Source of the DNA: Opitutales bacterium
GTDB taxonomy: Bacteria; Verrucomicrobiota; Verrucomicrobiia; Opitutales; UBA953
Length of the DNA: 47,368 nucleotides
NCBI GenBank assembly: GCA_009691685.1
Contig: SIAU01000008.1
Coordinates: forward strand, 1-47,368
Direction of reading: 5' to 3'
Position numbers and translations under genes: made by a program. Below, piece by piece: positions 19,757 through 26,587 of the stretch. The notes beneath the pieces are model-generated. The model was given only the letters and a program-made list of their open reading frames with translations, did not search any database and was not told the DNA's origin. Position 1 is the stretch's first letter, and every line of letters starts with the position of its first letter.

Positions 19757-21507
19757 TAGCGTAACTTTAATTTAGTTTGGCAAAACTCATTCATCCGATT
19801 CTTAATCTGCGCCGTCTCCGTCATCTTTAGTACACTTTCGGCCAAAGATTTTAATTCGGCATGCGTTGAATGTCGTAAAATAAATCTCACTTCAGGAATC
19901 GACCCCGGTGACATACTTAATTCATCTACGCCCATACCAACGAATAAAGGGGCCCACAGTGAATCTCCGGCCAACTCTCCACAAACAGCGGAAACAACAT
20001 TATTCTTTTTAGCCGAAGAAAATATCTTGTCGATGGTGCGGATAAATCCTGGGTGGGCGGGCTCATAAAGCGTGGCGACTCTTTGGTTACCACGATCAAC
20101 CGCGAGTAAATATTGAACTAAGTCGTTGGTGCCCACGCTGAAAAAGTCGACCTCTTGGGCTAACTCTTCCGCAACGGCTACGGCAGCAGGAATTTCGATC
20201 ATCGCCCCCAGACGAATCACTTCTTTGGGCGTCACGCCTTCACTCGCGAGCTCGGTGGCGACGCCGCAGAGAAATTCTTTCGCTTTACGTAATTCCTCGA
20301 GACTCGAAATCATCGGGAACATGATAGCGGCGGGACCTAATTGAGCCGCGCGTAATATCGCCCGTAATTGCGGTCTAAAAATATCGGGGCGATCCAAGCA
20401 CAGTCGAATCGCGCGATAACCCATAAAGGGATTAGCTTCATCCGTTAAATCGCCTAAGCGCTTATCTCCGCCCAAATCTAGTGTACGAAAAGTAACTAAT
20501 TTGCCGTGTGCTTGTTTAACGACTGCGGCGTATTCTTCATACTGTTCTTCTTCGGTCGGCCAAGCATCGAGACGTAAAAATAAATTTTCAGTGCGATAAA
20601 GTCCGACGCCGTGCGCGTAATAACGGCTCATATCTTCCATATCTTCAGGACCCCCGATATTGGCTTGGAGACTAAAACTCACGCCATCGAGGGTGCAATC
20701 GGGCAGACCGATTTCTTTCATCACGCGATCGCGACGATTCTGGATGGTCACTTCTTTGGCCTGATAGCTCTCGATTGTCTGCGCCGTCGGATTAATAACC
20801 ACGAGACCCAATTCACCATCCACTAAAATAACATCATCCTCATTCACCGCATCGAGCAATCCGCGCACGCCAACAACGGCGGGAATCTCGAGCGAACGGG
20901 CCATAATCGCGGAGTGGCCGGTGCGACCACCTTCTTCAGTCACAAACGCGATTACGCCGTCGGTCGGCAGGGTCGCCGTTTCCGACGGGGTTAAATCTTT
21001 AGCTGCCACGACGGGTTTACGCAGTGGAGTTCCGACGCGCTCTGGACTGATGCCCACTAATTGATTCATGACCCGACTCGTCACATCACGAATATCGGAG
21101 GCGCGCTCGCGGAGAAAAACATCCTCCATCTTTTCGAAAATATCGATGTAGTGTTGGGAGACTTCCTGAAAACAAAATTCAATATTAAATCCAGTTAAAC
21201 GCACTTGTTTGATTACTTCATCAACCAAGGCCACATCTTCTAAGACCAATAAGTGTGCATCAAAAATCGCCGCTTCCGATTCCCCTAATTCGCCAACCAC
21301 TTTGTCTCGGAGATGAGTGATTTCATGTCGCGTGGCGATGAGAGCCTCTTCGAATCTGCGAATTTCCGCATCGGGATCCACCACCTTAACGCACGTCGCC
21401 AGCGGCAGACCTTTCTGCAGTAAATAAACTGGGCCACGACCAACGCCGGGAGCAGCGGCGATGCCCTTCAAACGAATTTCTGGCCTAGAATTTTCGGCCT
21501 GTTGCAT
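19756..21507 (-). CDS. ptsI: PTS enzyme I, phosphoenolpyruvate-protein phosphotransferase
   Basis: Enzyme I takes phosphate from PEP onto a histidine and passes it to HPr. His198 in GGRTGHSA is the phosphorylated residue. RTENLFLR, FSVGTNDLVQY and VCGELAGD are conserved blocks of the PEP-binding barrel. The 583 residues match the classical enzyme, with no fused GAF domain, so it is not the nitrogen-type PtsP. No HPr or sugar-specific enzyme II gene is present in the window. The 1-base overlap with hisC and position after an anti-sigma gene are unusual. Confidence 0.95.
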   Translation of the reverse strand: MQQAENSRPEIRLKGIAAAPGVGRGPVYLLQKGLPLATCVKVVDPDAEIRRFEEALIATRHEITHLRDKVVGELGESEAAIFDAHLLVLEDVALVDEVIKQVRLTGFNIEFCFQEVSQHYIDIFEKMEDVFLRERASDIRDVTSRVMNQLVGISPERVGTPLRKPVVAAKDLTPSETATLPTDGVIAFVTEEGGRTGHSAIMARSLEIPAVVGVRGLLDAVNEDDVILVDGELGLVVINPTAQTIESYQAKEVTIQNRRDRVMKEIGLPDCTLDGVSFSLQANIGGPEDMEDMSRYYAHGVGLYRTENLFLRLDAWPTEEEQYEEYAAVVKQAHGKLVTFRTLDLGGDKRLGDLTDEANPFMGYRAIRLCLDRPDIFRPQLRAILRAAQLGPAAIMFPMISSLEELRKAKEFLCGVATELASEGVTPKEVIRLGAMIEIPAAVAVAEELAQEVDFFSVGTNDLVQYLLAVDRGNQRVATLYEPAHPGFIRTIDKIFSSAKKNNVVSAVCGELAGDSLWAPLFVGMGVDELSMSPGSIPEVRFILRHSTHAELKSLAESVLKMTETAQIKNRMNEFCQTKLKLR

Positions 21508-21554
21508 ACAGCGGTAAGCACATTCGGCTCGATGCGATTAAGCAAGGAGGATTG

Positions 21555-22043
21555 TTATGTTTCGGATGACTCCAGCTCATCTATCGGTGAAAGAATATCA
21601 GTATTTTCACTATCCGGCATACTCATGTCGGACAGATCATCCGGTTCGGAGTTAGCGAACACCTCATGCGCCGAAATCCCATCTACAAAATCGTCAGCCT
21701 CATCGGCCATCGCTGCACTCAGGTTGTAAAGCGCCCCCGTGTACTCCGAGGGCAATGTCACCCTGAGTTGTACAAAAACTAAAGCGATTAAACAGGCGCA
21801 AGATGCCACTTGGCTCATGCGTTTAACGTAAACCCGCAACCAGGCAAATGAGTGATAGGCCTGCTTGGTTTGATGAGCAGCCAGACACTTATTCAGAGCC
21901 TGATGTAAACGCACCTTGACTTTAAAACGGTTTTTTAAATCCGAAGATTTCTTGATTAACTCCAATAAACGCGTCTCTTCTGCTCGCGAAATATTTCCGT
22001 CGAGATAGCGTTCAACTAAGTTTTCAAATTCCGTAAAACTCAT
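21555..22043 (-). CDS. Putative membrane anti-sigma factor
   Basis: The protein has 162 residues: an N-terminal helical part with YLDGNISRAEETRLLELI, one apparent membrane helix at about 77-97, then an acidic tail rich in Asp, Glu and Ser. The N-terminal block resembles the short sigma-binding domain of FecR-like and related anti-sigma factors, but no HxxxCxxC zinc motif is present. Its ATG overlaps the sigma gene's TGA by four bases, the usual arrangement for a sigma/anti-sigma pair. The role is inferred mainly from this arrangement and topology. Confidence 0.65.
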   Translation of the reverse strand: MSFTEFENLVERYLDGNISRAEETRLLELIKKSSDLKNRFKVKVRLHQALNKCLAAHQTKQAYHSFAWLRVYVKRMSQVASCACLIALVFVQLRVTLPSEYTGALYNLSAAMADEADDFVDGISAHEVFANSEPDDLSDMSMPDSENTDILSPIDELESSET

Positions 22044-22630
22044 TTCAAATACTCATCTCCCATGAGTTCACGTAAGGCCCCACGTGCGCGATTGATTCGA
22101 CTTTTAACCGTGCCGATAGAAAGTCCGAGCTCTTGCGCAATATCTTCATAGGATATGTTTTGGACATTACGCATGGTAAGAATTAGAGCATGTTCGGGCT
22201 TTAATTGTTCCATGCAGTCGGCAACTTTTTTCACGAATTCATTGTGTTGTGCTTCGTGGCCTGGTCCCTGGGCACCGTCCGATAAAATATCGTGCAAGGT
22301 TGCCCCGGCATCTTCCCCGAGATCTGCGTCTAATGACATCGACTCATCACGCTTGCGGCGTTTCCAATACCAGTAGCGATTTCGAGCTAAATTAGTTCCA
22401 ATTTGATAGATCCAGGTTGAAAAACTGGCGTTTCCACGAAAGGTCGCGAGTGCACGGTGGGCACGAATAAAAGTATCTTGGGTAATCTCTTCGGCGTCTT
22501 GGCTATTTCGGAGCATCGAAAAAACCTTAGCAAAAATTCTCTCCTGATATTTTAATACCAATTGATTGTAGGCATCCAAATCACCCTTGCGGGCACGATT
22601 TAGGGTAAGCTCTTCTGATTCATTATCCAT
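22040..22630 (-). CDS. ECF RNA polymerase sigma factor
   Basis: Region 2 (about 20-90) shows DAEEITQDTFIRAHRAL and FSTWIYQIGTNLARNRYW, which contact the -10 element and core polymerase. Region 4 (about 135-190) contains the helix-turn-helix YEDIAQELGLSIGTVKSRINRAR. Absence of regions 1 and 3 and a length of 196 mark an extracytoplasmic-function sigma. The anti-sigma-like gene overlaps its end. It diverges from the GTPase operon, with 99 bp between the two starts, so it is a possible regulator of that operon or of the ptsI-his genes. No clear GGAAC/GTC autoregulatory pair was found. Confidence 0.93.
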   Translation of the reverse strand: MDNESEELTLNRARKGDLDAYNQLVLKYQERIFAKVFSMLRNSQDAEEITQDTFIRAHRALATFRGNASFSTWIYQIGTNLARNRYWYWKRRKRDESMSLDADLGEDAGATLHDILSDGAQGPGHEAQHNEFVKKVADCMEQLKPEHALILTMRNVQNISYEDIAQELGLSIGTVKSRINRARGALRELMGDEYLK

Positions 22631-22657
22631 AATTAGGGGTAATTAATGGTTGGGGGA

Positions 22658-22675
22658 ACTGACTATAGTACTGAC
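22658..22675 (+). promoter_or_regulatory. Possible promoter/operator of the GTPase operon
   Basis: A TATAGT -10-like box (22664-22669) is flanked on both sides by the direct repeat ACTGAC (22658-22663 and 22670-22675). No acceptable -35 is found 16-18 bp upstream. GGAAC at 22655-22659 overlaps the region and resembles an ECF -35, but no fitting -10 lies downstream. The assignment is tentative. Confidence 0.25.
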
Positions 22676-22729
22676 ATCCTTGCAGAATTCAACTGCTCTC
22701 TTTAGTGTATTTTACGCCCCAAAGGACCC

Positions 22730-24448
22730 ATGTTTATCTCTAGTAAGAAGAAAGCCATCGTGCAGTGGTACAATTGCACCCTTGGCACTAAGGGCAGCTT
22801 TGAAACTCTACCCGCAAAACTCCCCACGGAGAGTCTATTGCCATCCATTATTCTCACTCAGAATTCTGGTCACCTTTCCATCGAATCAGTGGCGGGTAAA
22901 AAGATTTTTGTGAATGGAAATTTACTGATTAAGCCCACGCCGATTTCCGAAACCACGACTCTGCAATTTCCCGACTCACTTTGGGTAATCAGTCCAAGTC
23001 CCGAAATAGATTTCAGTGCAGTAAATAATACTCTCTGGACTTTGTTCGATGCTTCGACTGGTGAAAACATTGGCCAATATCCCTCCAGTCAACTTTTGAA
23101 CGCCGCCCAGCACCTGGGTCGCGCCCCCGAAACCCTGGCCTGCACTCCTGACGGTTTAGAAGTGGGTTTTAATCTTTCGCAGATTGCCAGTCACCTAAGT
23201 CCCCACGAAGAAAATTTTGTGAAGACCAAATCTTCCGTCACTTTAGCTGAAGAAAAAAATAAAGGTAGTCACAGCTGCCCAGTCTGTTGGACACGATTTA
23301 ATCCAGGCGACGCTCTCAGCATCGCCGTGCACGAAGATCTGCGCGGTGATCCGATCCTCGGTAGCGATGTTCGACTACGCTTCCATCCTACCCGCTTTAA
23401 CGATCATGGTCTCGCCCTCGACCCCATGGGCCTCGCCTGCACCGACATCGCTTGCCCTCATTGCCGTCGCCAACTCCCGCCAGGCTATCTGGATATGCCG
23501 CACCAGATTTTATCCATCATCGGAGCCCCTAGCGCGGGTAAATCGTATTATTTAGCCGTACTTACTAGAATTCTCCAAGAGAAGCTACCGACCGACTTAG
23601 GGTTGGCCTTTAAGGACGCCGACCCGACGGGTAATCTGCTCCTCAATCAAATGCGGAACTCCCTCTTCTCCGCCACCTCACCGGAAGAGGCTCTCCTGGG
23701 CAAAACCGCCCTCGAAGGCGCCACCTACGAAAAACTTCCGCGGCTAGGACGTATCGTCTCTCTGCCCCGTCCGTTTATTTACACGCTCAGCGTTCCCAGC
23801 CAAAAACAAAAAGAGACCTCAATTATTTTCTACGATAACGCCGGTGAACATTTTGAGCCTGGCATCGATATCCATGACTCGCCTGGCGCGATGCACGTCG
23901 CCACGGCAGCGGGTCTCATCTTCCTTTTCGATCCCACCGCGAATGCCCGCTTCAAAGCAAAATTAGTCGGCGTCGAAGATCCTCAACTTTCCATCAAAGG
24001 TCGCATCGATCAGCAAGACACGATTCTGGCTGAAATGGAAACACGGATCAAACGCGTCTTAGGCCTTTCTCAAAAAGAACGCATCGCCACTCCTTTAGCT
24101 TTTGTCGTTGGCAAGTGCGACACTTGGCAATTCCTCCTCACGTCACCACTCGAACCCATTCTGCAAAACGGAAAAATTGATCTGGAAGCCATTCACCGAA
24201 ATTCTGATCGCGTTCGAGAAGTTCTGATTCAACTCTGCCCAGGACTCGTCGCCACCGCCGAATCTCTCACCCAAGAAATTCGTTATTTCGCCGCAACCTC
24301 TTTCGGACACCAACCCGTCGTGATTGCCGAAGGCCCCAATAAAGGTCGTATCGCACCTGATCCCCAAAAACTCGCACCCGCCTTCGTCGAAGCCCCGGTT
24401 TATTGGCTCATGCATTTAGCTTCGCCTGAATTGATTCCTGGAAAATAA
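22730..24448 (+). CDS. FHA-like / zinc-ribbon / P-loop GTPase (double-GTPase-like) protein
   Basis: This 572-residue protein heads the four-gene operon. Residues 1-90 look like a beta-sandwich ending in FVNGNLLIKP, reminiscent of an FHA domain. Paired cysteines CPVC (183-186) and CPHC (242-245) form a zinc-ribbon-like module. The C-terminal half is a P-loop GTPase-like domain: G1 GAPSAGKS (265-272), G3 DNAGE (369-373), G4 GKCD (461-464, a variant of NKxD) and a G5-like AATSFG. It resembles the TRAFAC-type GTPases that accompany GAP1 proteins (Pfam DO-GTPase families, from memory). AAAGGA just before the ATG is a rare Shine-Dalgarno match here. No membrane helix is visible. Confidence 0.7.
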   Translation: MFISSKKKAIVQWYNCTLGTKGSFETLPAKLPTESLLPSIILTQNSGHLSIESVAGKKIFVNGNLLIKPTPISETTTLQFPDSLWVISPSPEIDFSAVNNTLWTLFDASTGENIGQYPSSQLLNAAQHLGRAPETLACTPDGLEVGFNLSQIASHLSPHEENFVKTKSSVTLAEEKNKGSHSCPVCWTRFNPGDALSIAVHEDLRGDPILGSDVRLRFHPTRFNDHGLALDPMGLACTDIACPHCRRQLPPGYLDMPHQILSIIGAPSAGKSYYLAVLTRILQEKLPTDLGLAFKDADPTGNLLLNQMRNSLFSATSPEEALLGKTALEGATYEKLPRLGRIVSLPRPFIYTLSVPSQKQKETSIIFYDNAGEHFEPGIDIHDSPGAMHVATAAGLIFLFDPTANARFKAKLVGVEDPQLSIKGRIDQQDTILAEMETRIKRVLGLSQKERIATPLAFVVGKCDTWQFLLTSPLEPILQNGKIDLEAIHRNSDRVREVLIQLCPGLVATAESLTQEIRYFAATSFGHQPVVIAEGPNKGRIAPDPQKLAPAFVEAPVYWLMHLASPELIPGK

Positions 24449-24452
24449 TTTC

Positions 24453-26582
24453 ATGCCTCTGCAACTCATATTCACTTCCGCCCCACGCGGCCTAGTGGCT
24501 GGGCGTTCGGGGTATTGCACCGTGGCACGTCATCGTTCAATTCCCGATCGACTCGCCCAAATTTTAGAATCACTCGGCACCCCACATCAAAATCCTGAAG
24601 GCGCCACTTTCACTTTTCGAATCATCGAAGCAAGTAACACCAATTGGTTTGTCTTATCACGATTTGTGGCTCGCGGACTCGATTACTCACAACGCGACAA
24701 TCGTCTCGCTCATCATTTAATTTTCACTGCCGAAGAAGCCGCCGTCCTCCCTCCCCCCTCAGCCATAGCCTTTCGCTGGAATGGTTGGTTAACGGAATGG
24801 ACGAAAGAACCGACCTGGCTAACCGAAGACCCTCGTCCACTTATACTCGATAACGCTCCACCCCTTCGCCCCGCCTCTGCCTGGCGTGAATTCTCGGGCA
24901 CCGGCGCGAAAGCCGCTTGGTTAGTGAATGAAGTTGGACCCGCGACACTTTGCCTCACGCAACCACCCGAAGATAAAATCCTTCTTCGGCTTTTAGCAGA
25001 ATCCGCTTCCTTACTAGGGCAATCGGCGTGGTACGCGACCTTCACCACTCAAGTGATAGTTACCAAATCCGATGGATTTAATTGGGCCGTTGGCGCAGTC
25101 ACTGGTCGACCCGAAATCAATCTCAGTCAAGCCCATCAACTACCTACCCCCACCGGAGAACTCGCCGTCCGCGCAGCCACGGGAAATAGTGCACCAATTC
25201 CGGCTCGCACAACCAGTGAAAAAAATAGCTCAGCGGTGCGTCGTACTAAATCAAATCAGTCTAAACTGCCTTGGAATATAATCATAGCTTTCTTCAGCTT
25301 AGGAATTTTAGCCATCATGGTCGCCCTCGTCATCGGCCAGTTTAGTAGCCGTTCTAAAAACAACGCACCACCCAACAACCCGACCGCTCCCGCGATCAAT
25401 ACGACGCAAAGTAGCGATATTTACCGAAGTAATATTGCGATTCAAGGGGTCGCCAGTTTTCTCGACAGCGAAAGGTATGTCGATGCCGGTAAACTCTGGC
25501 TCGAAAGTGTAAATCATTCGCCCACTTTTGCAGAGCGTTATCGCGAGCAATACCTAACACGAATCACCAAAAACTACGCGGAGAAAACAGCGAGTCAACT
25601 TTTACAACGACTCACCCTACCCAATCTTAATCAAAACACGGTCTCCGAAATCGGTGAAGACGCCGCCACTGCTGTACGTATCGGCACCGAGTTAAATATT
25701 CCCGTCGATGCTAACTGGAAAAAATTAGTGAACGTAAACGACCAAATTCAAATCATTTCTCAATTGGATATTCGTCCGGTTATCTTAATCAACGGCCGTT
25801 GGCAAACGACTGACCTCGGAAAATCCGCCCCCTCTTCCGCTGAGTTCAAATTGAGTAATGCGGGTGCGGAAAAGATTTTGAAATTTATCGAGTTAACCAA
25901 GGTAACTTCCGAACTAACCGTCAGCGCCCGCGTCCGTTTACTTCCGCTAACGAGTTTTCATAAACGTGATAATCTTACGCCTTACCTCAATGCTGAAATC
26001 CGTCGTGGTGGACAGAGCTATTGGATTGAAACCAGTGGCACTGCGGGCACCGCACCCATTGTCGTGGGGATTGGCCCGAAGAAGAAATCATTAGAACTTA
26101 ATTTTACCGATGGCACTGCCACGAGTTTACAGGAACAAAATCGTATACTAGAAATTGTTTTACCCGATGGTTCACATCAGTGTATCGCCCTCATTGCGGA
26201 TTGGAAAAAAATCAAGCCTCTCAATCTTGGCACTTGGGCTCTCGATGTCGAACGCGACACGGGTGTCGTTCAGGCTGCCACTTGGGCTGAAAATGCATTA
26301 AAAGCCTTCCAACCTGAAACCGGAACGGTCGGACTCTACCCCACCGGACACGAATTCCCCGATCGTGACCTCGCCTCCCTTCGCGCCACGCGTTCGCTAC
26401 TCGAAACTGATTTACTCCGCAACGAATACAAAGAAAGCACGCGTATCTCGAACCAAGAAAGCATTAAGTCGCGCAAACAGTTCTTTGCCCAAGGTGATTA
26501 TATCAACGCCGGACGTCCGTGGTCGCTCATCATCGTCAGCCCAAAAGGCGATGCCGGTGCCACCCTCATTGAGTTTCAATAA
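24453..26582 (+). CDS. GAP1-N2-like GTPase-associated membrane protein
   Basis: The N-terminus QLIFTSAPRGLVAGRSGYC and the following 120 residues match my recollection of the GTPase-associated protein 1 N-terminal domain type 2, which is found beside TRAFAC-like GTPases. One membrane helix (about 275-296) follows a Ser/Arg/Lys-rich linker. The C-terminal 400 residues, probably on the other side of the membrane, contain helical repeats (about 325-420) and then a beta-rich part; I recognise no enzyme motif there. The usual GAP1 middle domain is not obvious, so this may be a shorter, membrane-anchored variant. The gene starts 4 bp after the GTPase gene. Confidence 0.6.
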   Translation: MPLQLIFTSAPRGLVAGRSGYCTVARHRSIPDRLAQILESLGTPHQNPEGATFTFRIIEASNTNWFVLSRFVARGLDYSQRDNRLAHHLIFTAEEAAVLPPPSAIAFRWNGWLTEWTKEPTWLTEDPRPLILDNAPPLRPASAWREFSGTGAKAAWLVNEVGPATLCLTQPPEDKILLRLLAESASLLGQSAWYATFTTQVIVTKSDGFNWAVGAVTGRPEINLSQAHQLPTPTGELAVRAATGNSAPIPARTTSEKNSSAVRRTKSNQSKLPWNIIIAFFSLGILAIMVALVIGQFSSRSKNNAPPNNPTAPAINTTQSSDIYRSNIAIQGVASFLDSERYVDAGKLWLESVNHSPTFAERYREQYLTRITKNYAEKTASQLLQRLTLPNLNQNTVSEIGEDAATAVRIGTELNIPVDANWKKLVNVNDQIQIISQLDIRPVILINGRWQTTDLGKSAPSSAEFKLSNAGAEKILKFIELTKVTSELTVSARVRLLPLTSFHKRDNLTPYLNAEIRRGGQSYWIETSGTAGTAPIVVGIGPKKKSLELNFTDGTATSLQEQNRILEIVLPDGSHQCIALIADWKKIKPLNLGTWALDVERDTGVVQAATWAENALKAFQPETGTVGLYPTGHEFPDRDLASLRATRSLLETDLLRNEYKESTRISNQESIKSRKQFFAQGDYINAGRPWSLIIVSPKGDAGATLIEFQ

Positions 26583-26587
26583 GTCGA

